Assembly (NCBI RefSeq): GCF_008801925.2
Contig: NZ_CP062804.1
Location: forward strand, 62,001-126,000
Reading direction: 5' to 3'
DNA: 64,000 bases
Origin: Cupriavidus basilensis
GTDB taxonomy: Bacteria; Pseudomonadota; Gammaproteobacteria; Burkholderiales; Burkholderiaceae
Shown here: positions 8,334 to 17,172 of the stretch, piece by piece
Position numbering within the stretch: position 1 is the first letter of the stretch
Layout: the number at the start of each line of letters is the position of its first letter
Position numbers and translations under genes: made by a program
Notes under the pieces: model-generated
What the model saw: only the letters and a program-made list of their open reading frames with translations
Database searches by the model: none
What the model was told of the DNA's origin: nothing

Positions 8334-8605
8334 TGAGCTTGAAGTCAAAGTCAAAAGCAGTTTCACCACCCCTGCGGGGCGGCGACCTACTTTCTTGTCT
8401 TGCCAAGAAAGTAGGCAAAGAAGGCGCGCCGGATGGGGCGACTACCCCTCGGGCTTCGACGAAAAGAGCGGCCGGGACCCAAACTCGCATCGCCTTAAGG
8501 CGATACTCAGACAAGGGTCCCTCTTTTCCGCTCTTTTCGCCGAAGCCCGAGGCGCCCCATACGGCCTGGGCACACCTTCACGGCTCGCTTCGCATCGCGC
8601 TGGGG
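8334..8605. repeat. Dispersed hairpin element, copy A
   Basis: About 270 bases that recur at 48663-48940. Three structures are visible: a GC hairpin (CCCCTGCGGGG), an 11-bp inverted repeat around GTCTTGCC (CCTACTTTCTT / AAGAAAGTAGG), and a long composite hairpin from 8433 to 8560. The composite has stems 8433-8440/8553-8560, 8447-8458/8541-8552, 8460-8471/8528-8539 and 8474-8480/8515-8521, capped by the palindrome ATCGCCTTAAGGCGAT (8489-8504). It occupies the gap between the convergent SDR and LysR genes. No protein is convincingly encoded. Its function is unknown; candidates are a structured RNA, a bidirectional terminator or a non-autonomous mobile repeat. Confidence 0.8.
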
Positions 8606-8702
8606 TGATTTCCGCCTGGGGGCGGGCATCACGGCTACATCGCGTTGTTGCGGGGGCGTTGCCGATTTTGCTGGTTTCGGCGGGCCTGTAAGCGCCTCCT
8701 GC

Positions 8703-9605
8703 TCAGGCTGCCTTCCTCTTCTTGAAATGCGCTTGCAGCGCTTCGATCATCGCTGCCGCTGCTGTCGAATCTCCCCTCTCCCTCAAGCGCACCAGGCAAA
8801 TATCCCGCACCAGCGATGGCAGCTGCATGGGCCGGATGGCCAGGCTTTCTTGCTGGAACTGGAATAGCGCCAGGGCTGGCACCACGGTCACGCCAAGTCC
8901 GGCGGCTACCAGCGCGGCTACGGTGGCGAGGTGTTCCACTTCCATGACCCCGTTGAGCTTGAGCGGGTGCAGCGCGGCATCCAGGTGCTGGCGCACGCTG
9001 CTGGTGCGGGAGAGCTGGATAAAGGGCAGGCCTGCCAGCGCCTGGGGTGTCACGCGCCGCCGGCTGGCCAGGGGATGGTCTGCGCGGCAGACCAGGTGGA
9101 AGGTGTCCGTTACCAGGGGCTCGATGCGCAGGTCGCTATCCTGCGCGGGGGCGGGCGCCAGCGCAAAATCCGCACGGCCGCGCCTGACCAGGTCGATGCA
9201 GCCGTCCGCCAGCAGGTCGAACAGTTCGATGGTGATGCCGGGGTAGCGCTGGTGGAAGGCGGCCAGGATCGGTGGCAGGTCGCCTGCCGCCAGCGAGGGC
9301 AGTGCGGCGATCGAGACGCGTCCTTTGCGGCGCTCGGCATGGTCGCGCAGTTCCGCGAAGGCGGTCTCGAAATCGGCCAGCAGCCGCGCCGCCACGTCTT
9401 CGAAGCGCCGTCCTTCCACGCTGAGCTCCACGTGGCGCGTGGTGCGCTCGAACAGCCGCGTGCCGGCTTGTTCCTCCAGCGTCTGGATCAGCGCGCTGAA
9501 GGCGGATTGCGACAAGTGGCAGGCCTGCGCCGCGCGGGTGAAGTTGCGGTGCGTGACCAGGGCCACAAAGGCGCGCAGGTGTTTGACGGAGAGGTTCATT
9601 GGCAA
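8703..9605 (-). CDS. LysR-family transcriptional regulator
   Basis: A 300-residue LysR protein. The N-terminal winged helix is typical (FTRAAQACHLSQSAFSALIQTLEEQ), and the C-terminal part is a periplasmic-binding-like effector domain. It is divergent from the AtuA-type gene and probably controls it. A perfect T-N11-A box lies between the two genes. The start may be 9605 or the next Met two codons in. The effector is unknown; by context it could be an acyl-CoA or the acid entering that pathway. Confidence 0.9.
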   Translation of the reverse strand: MPMNLSVKHLRAFVALVTHRNFTRAAQACHLSQSAFSALIQTLEEQAGTRLFERTTRHVELSVEGRRFEDVAARLLADFETAFAELRDHAERRKGRVSIAALPSLAAGDLPPILAAFHQRYPGITIELFDLLADGCIDLVRRGRADFALAPAPAQDSDLRIEPLVTDTFHLVCRADHPLASRRRVTPQALAGLPFIQLSRTSSVRQHLDAALHPLKLNGVMEVEHLATVAALVAAGLGVTVVPALALFQFQQESLAIRPMQLPSLVRDICLVRLRERGDSTAAAAMIEALQAHFKKRKAA

Positions 9606-9623
9606 GCGCCAGCGGCTTCGATT

Positions 9624-9646
9624 TAATCTGGAAAGTCGATAGATTA
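9624..9646. promoter_or_regulatory. LysR box (T-N11-A) between LysR and AtuA genes
   Basis: TAATCT and AGATTA form a 6-bp perfect inverted repeat separated by 11 bases, the classical LysR recognition geometry. It lies 19 bases upstream of the regulator's start and 115 bases upstream of the divergent target gene, as expected for an autoregulatory activator site. Confidence 0.7.
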
Positions 9647-9760
9647 ATCCAAATTATCCGCTTTTTGGTTGATGGCGGCGCGTCTAGAATAGCCGCATCG
9701 GCCGGCATTCCCGCGCGCGGCCAGCCTTTGTTCACCCGGTTCTCACCAGGCTTTCATCCT

Positions 9761-11122
9761 ATGACCGCCCCTTTGCTGATCGGCTCCGGCGCCGGTTTCT
9801 CCGGCGACCGCACCGACGCCGCCCTGCCCGTGGTGCGCACGCTGATCGCAGCGGGCGGGCCGGCCGTGCTGATGTTCGAGACGCTGGCCGAGCGCACGCT
9901 GGCGCTGGCCCAGCTGGCGCGCCGCAACAATCCCGCCCACGGCTACGAGCCGTTGCTCGACGCCTTGCTCGCGCCGGTGCTGGGGCTGTGCCTGGCCAAC
10001 GGCATTCCCATCGTCGGCAATTTCGGCGCGGCCAATCCCCATGCTGCGGCGCAGCGCGTGCGTGCGCTGGCGGCAGAGCTGGGCCTGGCACCGCCACGGG
10101 TGGCGGTGGTGGAGGGTGACGATCTCTCGCACGATGCGGGCCGGGCGGTGCTGCGCGAGATTGTGGGCGCGGGTTTTCCTGAGGTACGCTTCGTTTGCGC
10201 CAATGCCTACATTGGCGCGCAGGGCATTGCCGATGCGCTGCGGGCCGGCGCGCAGGTGGTGGTGTGCGGCCGCGTGGCGGATCCCGCGCTGGCGGTGGGC
10301 CCGGCCATGGCGCATTTTGGCTGGTCGTGGCAGGACTGGGACCGGCTGGCGCGCGCCACCATGGCCGGGCATTTGCTGGAATGCGGGGCGCAGGTCACCG
10401 GCGGCTATTTCGCCGATCCCGGCATGAAGGATGTGCCGGATGTGCACGCCGTCGGCTATCCCATCGTGCGCCTGGACAAAGACGGCAATATCGAAGTGAG
10501 CAAGGCGGCGGATACGGGCGGCTGCGTGGACCTGCGCACGGTCAAGGAGCAGCTCCTCTACGAAGTGCACGACCCCGCCGCCTATCTGACGCCTGATGTC
10601 ATCGCCGACATCAGCGCGGCCACGGTCGAGCAGATCGGCCCGGACCGCGTGGCGGTGCGCAATGTGCGTGGCCGCGAGCGGCCCGAGCAGCTCAAGGCCA
10701 ACCTGTTCTACGAAGGCGGATGGATCGCGGAAGGCGAGATCTCCTACGCCGGCCCGAACGCGGCGGCGCGCGCGCGCCTGGCTGCGCAGATCGTGCGCAA
10801 GCGCATGGACCTGCTTGGCCATGCGGTGCCGATTCGCTTTGACCTGATTGGCGTGCTGAGCGTCTTTGCCGACGATGGCGGCCGCCTGCTGCAACAAACA
10901 CAGCCCGGCGAGGCACAGGCGCAGGACGTACGCCTGCGCGCCGCGCTGGCGCATGAGGACAAGCCCGTGGCCGAAGCGCTGCTGCGCGAAGTCAATGCGC
11001 TGTACACCTGCGGCCCCGCCGGCGGGGGCGGTGTGCGCACCGCGTTGCGCGCGCGGCTGAACGCCATGTCCTGCCTGGTGCCGCGCAGCGCCGTCACCGC
11101 AAGCCACTCCCTGCTGCCATGA
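9761..11122 (+). CDS. AtuA-family (DUF1446) protein
   Basis: A 453-residue protein of the AtuA / DUF1446 family, whose members occur in acyclic terpene and related acyl-CoA degradation clusters. It begins with LLIGSGAGFSGDRTDAALPV. Typical downstream segments are VCGRVADPALAVGP, CGAQVTGGYFADP and the region of VGYPIVRLDKDGNIEVSKA. I place the start at the ATG at 9761: the open frame upstream of it overlaps the divergent regulator and lacks homology-like sequence. The stop overlaps the next gene by ATGA, coupling it to its small partner. The biochemical role of the family is not settled. Confidence 0.85.
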   Translation: MTAPLLIGSGAGFSGDRTDAALPVVRTLIAAGGPAVLMFETLAERTLALAQLARRNNPAHGYEPLLDALLAPVLGLCLANGIPIVGNFGAANPHAAAQRVRALAAELGLAPPRVAVVEGDDLSHDAGRAVLREIVGAGFPEVRFVCANAYIGAQGIADALRAGAQVVVCGRVADPALAVGPAMAHFGWSWQDWDRLARATMAGHLLECGAQVTGGYFADPGMKDVPDVHAVGYPIVRLDKDGNIEVSKAADTGGCVDLRTVKEQLLYEVHDPAAYLTPDVIADISAATVEQIGPDRVAVRNVRGRERPEQLKANLFYEGGWIAEGEISYAGPNAAARARLAAQIVRKRMDLLGHAVPIRFDLIGVLSVFADDGGRLLQQTQPGEAQAQDVRLRAALAHEDKPVAEALLREVNALYTCGPAGGGGVRTALRARLNAMSCLVPRSAVTASHSLLP

Positions 11123-11475
11123 ACGCAACCGCTACCCCTACCACCATCGCGCTCTACCAGCTCGCGCACGGACGCACGGGCGACAAGGGGGATCGCTCCA
11201 ACATCAGCGTGATCGCCTACGACGCGCGCGACTTCGACCACCTTGTCGCGCATGTCACCGAGGACGCGGTGGCGGCGCTGTTCCGCTGCCGCCAACCAGC
11301 GGCGGTCAAGCGCTACGTGGTGTCCTCGCTGCAGGCGATGAACTTTGTCATCGACGGTGTGCTCGACGGCGGCGTGAACGATGCCCTCAACCTGGATACG
11401 CACGGCAAGGCGCTGTCTTTCCTGCTGCTGCAGCTGGAAATCCCTTTGCCCCCGCGGCTGGCCGGCGCCGGCTGA
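11119..11475 (+). CDS. AtuA-associated small C-terminal-domain protein
   Basis: A 118-residue protein matching the small domain that accompanies AtuA, often fused to it in other bacteria. The segment LAHGRTGDKGDRSNISVIAY near the N-terminus is characteristic. It is translationally coupled to the AtuA gene (ATGA overlap), so the two probably form one enzyme split into two chains. A Bug receptor gene follows 88 bases downstream and may bring in the substrate. Confidence 0.85.
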   Translation: MNATATPTTIALYQLAHGRTGDKGDRSNISVIAYDARDFDHLVAHVTEDAVAALFRCRQPAAVKRYVVSSLQAMNFVIDGVLDGGVNDALNLDTHGKALSFLLLQLEIPLPPRLAGAG

Positions 11476-11563
11476 AGCACAACGCAGAAGCACAACACAG
11501 AAGTAAAGCGACATACCAGAACGACAAACCAGAACGATTCCAGATTCGAACAGGAGACCAAAG

Positions 11564-12550
11564 ATGTCCGCATACACCAAGTCCGCTTCCCGCCTGAAGG
11601 TGGTCACCGGCATCGCCGCCGCGGCGCTCGCGCTGCTGGCCGGCCCGGCGCAGGCGGAGTTTCCGGACAAGCCGATTCGCTTCGTGGTGCCGTTCGCCGC
11701 CGGCAGCGCCACGGACCAGCTCGCCCGCGCGATCGGCCAGGCCATTACGGTGGATGCCAAGGTGACGGTGGTGGTCGACAACAAGCCCGGCGCCAACGGC
11801 TTTATCGCCGCCAGTGACGTGGCCAAGGCCAGCCCGGACGGCTATACCGTGCTGATCAGCACCAACACCACGCATGCGGCCAACGAGCATCTGTTCAAGA
11901 AGCTGCCCTACGATCCGGTCAAGGACTATGTGCCGGTGACCGCGCTGGGCCGTGGCGGCCAGATCATGGTGGTCAACCCGCAGTTGCCGGTCAACAATGT
12001 GGGGGAATTCATCGCGTTGGCGAAGAAGGAGCCGGGCAAGCTCAGCTTTGGCAGCGGCAGCTCGTCCTCGCGCATTGCCGGGGAGCTGTTCCAGCAGATG
12101 GCGCATGTGCAGTTGCTGCATGTGCCCTACAAGAGCAACCCGCTGGCCATCACCGACCTGCTGGGCAACCAGATCCAGATGATGATCACCGATACCGCCA
12201 CTGGCCTGCCCCAGGTCAAGAGCGGCAAGCTCAAGGCGCTGGGTGTGTCGGGCAAGGCGCGCTCGCCGCTGGCGCCCAATGTGCCGACCATCGACGAGGC
12301 CGGTGTCAAGGGCTATGAGATGAGCTACTGGTTCGCTGCCTACGCGCCGGCCAAGACGCCGCAGCCGGTGGTGGACAAGCTCAACGCCCTGATGGTGAAG
12401 GCCGCCAGGAGCGAGACAGCGGCAAACTTCTACCAGTCCACCGGCACCGACGTGTTCACCAGCACGCCCGCGGAGCTGGCCAAGTTCCAGGCGCAGGAAT
12501 CGGCCAAGTGGGGCCGCATCATCAAGGCCGCCAACATCCAGCCAGAATAA
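11564..12550 (+). CDS. Bug/TctC-family periplasmic receptor 1
   Basis: A 328-residue tripartite-tricarboxylate-type solute receptor. The signal peptide ends near GPAQA. The family signatures are FPDKPIRFVVPFAAGSATDQLAR at the mature N-terminus, VDNKPGANGFIAA, the carboxylate-loop region SPDGYTVLIST, and the segment VPYKSNPLAITDLLGNQIQ. The RBS AGGAGA precedes the ATG. It follows the AtuA pair on the same strand, so it probably captures the organic acid fed into that pathway. No tctA/tctB membrane genes are present nearby. Confidence 0.9.
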   Translation: MSAYTKSASRLKVVTGIAAAALALLAGPAQAEFPDKPIRFVVPFAAGSATDQLARAIGQAITVDAKVTVVVDNKPGANGFIAASDVAKASPDGYTVLISTNTTHAANEHLFKKLPYDPVKDYVPVTALGRGGQIMVVNPQLPVNNVGEFIALAKKEPGKLSFGSGSSSSRIAGELFQQMAHVQLLHVPYKSNPLAITDLLGNQIQMMITDTATGLPQVKSGKLKALGVSGKARSPLAPNVPTIDEAGVKGYEMSYWFAAYAPAKTPQPVVDKLNALMVKAARSETAANFYQSTGTDVFTSTPAELAKFQAQESAKWGRIIKAANIQPE

Positions 12551-12583
12551 GAGGCCATTTCAAAAGGATTCTGGCGTCGTTGC

Positions 12584-12622
12584 GCCGCCTCGCCGTGCGA
12601 TTCAGCTGCACGGCGAGGCGGC
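12584..12622. terminator. 15-bp stem hairpin between convergent genes
   Basis: A perfect 15-bp inverted repeat (12584-12598 with 12608-12622, 9-base loop) sits between the stop codons of the Bug receptor gene and the ParB-like lipoprotein gene. It lacks a strong T-tract on either side. It could act as a bidirectional, partly Rho-independent terminator or protect mRNA ends. Confidence 0.5.
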
Positions 12623-12631
12623 CAGGCCAGC

Positions 12632-14740
12632 TTACTGGGCCAGCGTCGCCTTGTAGCCCACCGCATACGGCAGCTTGCCGGGCTTGGCGCTGCCCACCGG
12701 CTGCGACAACGCCGTGAACTCCGTCTCGTTGAGCACCGTCAGCCCGCCCAGCGCCGCGGCGGTCTTGCCGCTGCTCACCGGATCGGTGGGGGCCAGCGCC
12801 ACCATGGCGGTGGCCGCTGCGCGCACGGCGCTCAGGTAGCTCGTGGTGTCGTCCAGGCGGTAGTTGTCCAGGTTGACACGCTGGCGCAGCCAGTCACCCC
12901 AGTAAAACTCCGTGAACTCCGTGGCGTCCGCCAGTTGCTGGTAGCCGATGTCGCGCGTGAAATACACGAGCGAGCGATAGCGGTCGTTGCCCAGGCCGTT
13001 GCGCAGGCCGAGCGACGGCGGCAGTTCGGCCGGCGTGGTCGGGCGGTTGGCGGTGTCCTTCAGCCACATCAGCTTGCGCTCGCGCAGCGTGCGGAAGAAC
13101 GTGGCGCGATCCTGCGTGGCCAGGTTGTCCTGCACCTTGATCCACATCTTCGCCTGCGGGCCGCCATCGGCCGCTTCCCACACGCTGGTGAAGGTGTGAT
13201 GGCCATCGGTCAGGTACGGCTTGCCCGCCGGGCCGATCACCATGGTCTTCATATCCGCAGGCTTGTTGCCGACCGCCTTGGTGCAGGTGAAGGAGGCGAG
13301 GTTGTCCAGGCGCGAGGCAGCGGTCGTCGCGCTGGCCTTGTTCTGGCCGTTGGCCTCGCAGGCGTCATCGAACTTCTTGGCCGGGTCGGCCGCGTAGCGG
13401 CCCAGCTTGTAGTAGATCTGGTCGAAGCCGATGGCCGGCTGGGTCGGGCGCAGGTCGGCCAGCGTGACCTGCACGATGTCGCCGGCCTTGGCTTGCAGGT
13501 AGGTGGTGGTCGGGGTTTGCGCGGCCAGCGGCGTGCAAACGCTCTGGACGCGCCGCTTGGCGCCGGGCACGTCGCGTAGCTGGTAGGCCAGCTTGGCGGT
13601 GACCGGCAGCAGCGCCAGCGACGCGGCTTGCGGCTGCGCGGCGACAGTGTCCTGCCAGGTTCCGGAGATCAGCCCGTTGGCACCGGTGGCGACGGCGCCA
13701 CTGGCCCCGATGGCCGCGTTGTAGTTCAGCGCGACGTCCGTGGCGATATTGTCGGCGGCGAGCCGGTTGCCCGCGATCGACACGATGTTGCGGCGGGTGC
13801 GGCCAGTGGCCGCGTTGCCGTCGTCCAGTTCGGACTCGGCGCATAGCCAGTCGCCGTCGGCGGCGCCGGCAGCAATGGCCTGCGCGCTCTTGAGCACCCA
13901 GCTGCCGTTGCGCGGGCTGCCGTCGGCATTGCTGGCGGCTTCGTCGACGAACAGCGTTGCCTGGCCATCCTGGCGTGCCACGAAGAGGCGGCCGATCTTG
14001 CTGCCGCCCAGCGTCACGGCGAAGGCGCCGGGGAAGCGCTGCTGGTCCGCGTCCGCGGCGAGCGTGCCGTTTTCGCCGCCGGCGCAATTGTCGGCATAGG
14101 CGGCGCCGGCGCAGGCGCGCACCGTCCCGTTCGCGGAGATCTTGACCTGTCCCACGGCGGCCGTGGTGCCTGCCTGGCGCAGATAGTTGTAGATGCCCGC
14201 GACATCGCTTAGCTGCGCACCCTTGTTGGCCGCGCTCACGTGGCCCTGGAGCAGCGCGCCGCCGCCCGCGAGGAGGTTGGGCACCTGGCCCAGCGCACCG
14301 GACAGCACGCCGGCATCGACCACGAACTCAAAGCTGATGGCGCTCGCGGCGGTGGCCAGGGCTGCGGGCACGTCGGCACTGGCCGCCGCCAGCTTGGTGA
14401 CCTTGTAGGTGTCGCCACTAAGCGTGTAGCTGCCCACCAGCGTGCCGCCCAGGCCAAAGCGGGAATCGAGAAAGCGCAGCGTGACCTGGCCGGCGGCCGG
14501 CTGGTCGAGCGCAACGGACACGGTATCGCCGAAGCTCACCGCGCCGACATAGAGCGAGCCGCCCGCCAGCGGCGTGAGCGCGGCCGGCTGCGTCACCGCG
14601 CCGCCATTGCTGCCATTGCCTGCGGTGCTGGTGCCGCCCGCTTGCGCAGCCTGCGTCTGGTCGCCGTCGCCGCCGCAGGCGGCCAGCGCTGCCGTAGCCA
14701 GGGTACAGGCCACTGCCGCCCATTGCTTTCGCTTGATCAT
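12632..14740 (-). CDS. Lipoprotein with ParB/Srx-like (ParBc_2) domain
   Basis: A 702-residue protein starting at MIKRKQW. Upstream in-frame sequence is basic and low-quality, and GAAAG precedes this ATG. A lipobox (LAAC, Cys22) marks it as a lipoprotein; a Gly/Ser/Thr-rich spacer follows. The N-terminal ~400 residues are beta-rich repeats of uncertain fold. The C-terminal part contains LTDGHHTFTSVWEA (D512-G-H-H), the core of the ParBc_2 putative nuclease-like family, followed by KMWIKVQDN and a Trp-rich stretch. An exported ParB-like domain is unlikely to partition DNA; the activity is unknown. Confidence 0.7.
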   Translation of the reverse strand: MIKRKQWAAVACTLATAALAACGGDGDQTQAAQAGGTSTAGNGSNGGAVTQPAALTPLAGGSLYVGAVSFGDTVSVALDQPAAGQVTLRFLDSRFGLGGTLVGSYTLSGDTYKVTKLAAASADVPAALATAASAISFEFVVDAGVLSGALGQVPNLLAGGGALLQGHVSAANKGAQLSDVAGIYNYLRQAGTTAAVGQVKISANGTVRACAGAAYADNCAGGENGTLAADADQQRFPGAFAVTLGGSKIGRLFVARQDGQATLFVDEAASNADGSPRNGSWVLKSAQAIAAGAADGDWLCAESELDDGNAATGRTRRNIVSIAGNRLAADNIATDVALNYNAAIGASGAVATGANGLISGTWQDTVAAQPQAASLALLPVTAKLAYQLRDVPGAKRRVQSVCTPLAAQTPTTTYLQAKAGDIVQVTLADLRPTQPAIGFDQIYYKLGRYAADPAKKFDDACEANGQNKASATTAASRLDNLASFTCTKAVGNKPADMKTMVIGPAGKPYLTDGHHTFTSVWEAADGGPQAKMWIKVQDNLATQDRATFFRTLRERKLMWLKDTANRPTTPAELPPSLGLRNGLGNDRYRSLVYFTRDIGYQQLADATEFTEFYWGDWLRQRVNLDNYRLDDTTSYLSAVRAAATAMVALAPTDPVSSGKTAAALGGLTVLNETEFTALSQPVGSAKPGKLPYAVGYKATLAQ

Positions 14741-15001
14741 CGATCTTTCACCCGTTCGTTGTTTTCGTTTGTTCTTGTGTGTTCTCGTTTGCCGCCCGCT
14801 TGTGGGGGCGGGCGGCGGCAGGGCCACAATCTATGTCGGCTTGATGACGTGCGCGTGACGAAAGGTCTTGAGACAAAGGCAACCAGGCCGGTGCGATCGC
14901 GGGAGTCGGCGCATTCCGAAGCAACCTTGCTGGCGGGAGGGCCGCGCCACCGCTGGCGCGGGAGGCGGGCTACCATGGCGCCAACCACGCAAAAGGCACA
15001 C

Positions 15002-15595
15002 ATGAACGCACCCGCATCGACGTTTCCCGGCCCCCTCGATCCCCAGGGCCTGATCCGCACCTATATCCGCGCCAAGGACGAGAACCGCCCCCATCTGATG
15101 GCGCACGCCTTCGCTGCCGACGCCACGCTGGAGATGACGGTCAAGTCCGAGGCCATCGTGTTCCCGGCACGCAGCGAAGGCCTGGCCACGATCAGCGACG
15201 TGCTGGTGCGGCGCTTTGGCCAGAGCTACGACAATGTCTACACGTTCTGCCTGGCAGAGGCCCCGCCCGCAGCCGACGCGCAACGCTATGGCTGCGACTG
15301 GCTGGTAGGCATGACCGACAAGGCCAGCGGTGGCGTGCGCGTGGGCTGCGGCAGCTACGCGTGGGAGTTCTCCGGGCAAGATGGCGCCCGGCGCGTGCAG
15401 GCACTCACCATCGTGATCGAGGCCATGGACGTGTTGCCCGCCGACACCGCACAACAGGTGCTCGACGGCTGGCTGGCCCGCCTGCCCTATCCCTGGAGCA
15501 CCGCCTCGCACGTTTGCGCGCAGGCTCCGGCACTGGCACAGTTGGCACCGGCGCTGGCGTATCTGCGTTCCGGCGCTGCGCAAAACAGCCGTTGA
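15002..15595 (+). CDS. SnoaL/NTF2-like protein
   Basis: A 197-residue protein starting at MNAPAST. Its N-terminal region (LIRTYIRAKDENRPHLMAHAFAADATLEM by position 17-45) follows the pattern of SnoaL-like / nuclear-transport-factor-2 folds, which include small isomerases, hydratases and binding proteins. There is no signal peptide. It lies 54 bases before the metallo-hydrolase gene on the same strand and may share its promoter. No catalytic residues could be assigned. Confidence 0.65.
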   Translation: MNAPASTFPGPLDPQGLIRTYIRAKDENRPHLMAHAFAADATLEMTVKSEAIVFPARSEGLATISDVLVRRFGQSYDNVYTFCLAEAPPAADAQRYGCDWLVGMTDKASGGVRVGCGSYAWEFSGQDGARRVQALTIVIEAMDVLPADTAQQVLDGWLARLPYPWSTASHVCAQAPALAQLAPALAYLRSGAAQNSR

Positions 15596-15648
15596 ACAGG
15601 CAGCGGCACGTGGCGTTGCCTGGCTTCGCTCTCCTAAAGGATCGACCC

Positions 15649-16650
15649 ATGACCCTGCCCTGCCTTGCTGCCCGCCTGACTTCGCTTTCGATGGTCTGCG
15701 CCCTTGCCCTTGCCGGCCTGCCCGCGCTGGCGCAGGTCCAGCCGCCAGCGGCCCCGCCGGCCCAGCAGAAGACCCAGGTGCCCGGCTACTACCGCATGAT
15801 GCTGGGCCAGTTCGAGGTCACCGCGCTCTACGACGGCTATGTCGACCTGGACACCAAGGTGCTCAAGTTCACCAGCCCGGGCGAGGTACAAGGCCTGCTC
15901 GCGCGCATGTTCGTGGCCTCCACGCCCGGCATGCAGACCGCTGTCAACGCTTACCTGATCAACACTGGCACCAACCTGATCCTGGTCGACACCGGCACGG
16001 CGGCTTGCTTTGGCCCCACGCTGGGCCGTGTTGTCGAGAACCTGCGCGCGGCGGGCTACAACCCCGCCCAGGTCGATACGGTGCTGCTGACCCATATGCA
16101 CGGCGATCACGCGTGCGGCCTGATGGCCGGCGGCAAGGCCGTCTTCGCCAACGCCAATGTGTATGTCGACAAGGCCGAGGCGGACTACTGGCTGGACGAA
16201 GCCACCGCCGCGCGCGCGCCACAGGACGCGCAGTCCTCGTTCGCCATGGCGCGTGCCGCCGTCGCCCCTTACCAGGCCGCTGGCCGGCTGCGCACCTTCG
16301 GCGCGGGCGACAAGCTGGTGGCGGGCGTGAGCGCGGTGCCGGCGCGCGGGCACACCCCGGGCCACAGTGGCTACCTGTTCAAGTCAGGCAATCAAAGCCT
16401 GCTGGTGTGGGGCGATATCGTGCACAGCCACGCGGTGCAATTCCGCCGCCCAGAGGTGGCGCTGGAGTTCGACTCGGACAGCACGCAGGCGGTGCGCACG
16501 CGCAAGAAGATGTTTGCCGATGCCGCGCGCGGCAAGCTGTGGGTGGCGGGCGCCCACCTGCCGTTCCCGGGGATCGGCCATGTGCGCGCGGAGAGCAAGG
16601 GCTACGCCTGGGTGCCGGTGGAATACGGGCCGCTGCGCACGGACCGGTAA
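15649..16650 (+). CDS. Exported MBL-fold metallo-hydrolase
   Basis: A 333-residue protein with a signal peptide (ending near LPALA) and a metallo-beta-lactamase fold. The metal-binding motif is HMHGDH (149-154), preceded by LILVDTG. A later PARGHTPGHSGY supplies another metal-ligand histidine, and WGDIVHSH follows. It belongs to the lactonase/AttM-like branch by appearance, not to classical beta-lactamases. It is exported to the periplasm. The upstream neighbour is the NTF2-like gene. The substrate is unknown; lactones or esters are plausible. Confidence 0.85.
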   Translation: MTLPCLAARLTSLSMVCALALAGLPALAQVQPPAAPPAQQKTQVPGYYRMMLGQFEVTALYDGYVDLDTKVLKFTSPGEVQGLLARMFVASTPGMQTAVNAYLINTGTNLILVDTGTAACFGPTLGRVVENLRAAGYNPAQVDTVLLTHMHGDHACGLMAGGKAVFANANVYVDKAEADYWLDEATAARAPQDAQSSFAMARAAVAPYQAAGRLRTFGAGDKLVAGVSAVPARGHTPGHSGYLFKSGNQSLLVWGDIVHSHAVQFRRPEVALEFDSDSTQAVRTRKKMFADAARGKLWVAGAHLPFPGIGHVRAESKGYAWVPVEYGPLRTDR

Positions 16651-16683
16651 TGTCGATGCGACCCCATGTGCCGCGGTTGCCGC

Positions 16684-17118
16684 TTAGCGCTTGAACCCCA
16701 GCACCAGCACGCCGGCGCCGACCAGCGCGATGCCGGCCCACTCGCGCAGGTTGGGGCGTTCGCCGAGAAAGATCACGGCGAACACCGCCACCAGCAGCAG
16801 GCTCAGCTTGTCCACCGGCGCCACCTTCGAGGCATCGCCAATCTTCAGCGCCCGGAAGTAACACACCCATGAGGCGCCCGTGGCAAGCCCGGAGAGCACG
16901 AGGAAGATCCACGTCCGCGGCGACAGCGCGAGCGGGTTGCTCCACTTGCCCGTGAGCACCACGAAAAAGCTCAGCACCACGATGATCACCGCCGTGCGCA
17001 CCAGCGTGGCAAGGTCCGAGTTGACGCCTTCCAGCCCGATCTTGGCGAAGATCGCCGTCAGCGCGGCAAAGACGGCCGACAGCAACGCCCAATGAAACCA
17101 ACCGGTGGAAGAGGCCAT
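16684..17118 (-). CDS. EamA-domain small membrane transporter
   Basis: A 144-residue protein with about five hydrophobic helices, corresponding to a single EamA repeat (drug/metabolite transporter superfamily). The C-terminal AVIFLGERPNLREWAGIALVGAGV is the typical EamA ending. Full-length DMT proteins have two such repeats, so this one would need to dimerise, as in EmrE-like proteins. The gene lies directly downstream of the GNAT gene on the same strand. Confidence 0.85.
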   Translation of the reverse strand: MASSTGWFHWALLSAVFAALTAIFAKIGLEGVNSDLATLVRTAVIIVVLSFFVVLTGKWSNPLALSPRTWIFLVLSGLATGASWVCYFRALKIGDASKVAPVDKLSLLLVAVFAVIFLGERPNLREWAGIALVGAGVLVLGFKR

Positions 17119-17172
17119 GTGTTGTTGTGCGCGATGAAGGTTTGAGCGGCATGCCAGCCCGCGGGGCCCGGC

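Noticed and set aside
9599..9760. Extension of the AtuA-family gene to a start at 9599
   Set aside because: It would overlap the divergent LysR gene and its operator, and the added residues look non-protein-like; the family begins at LLIGSGAGFSGDR.
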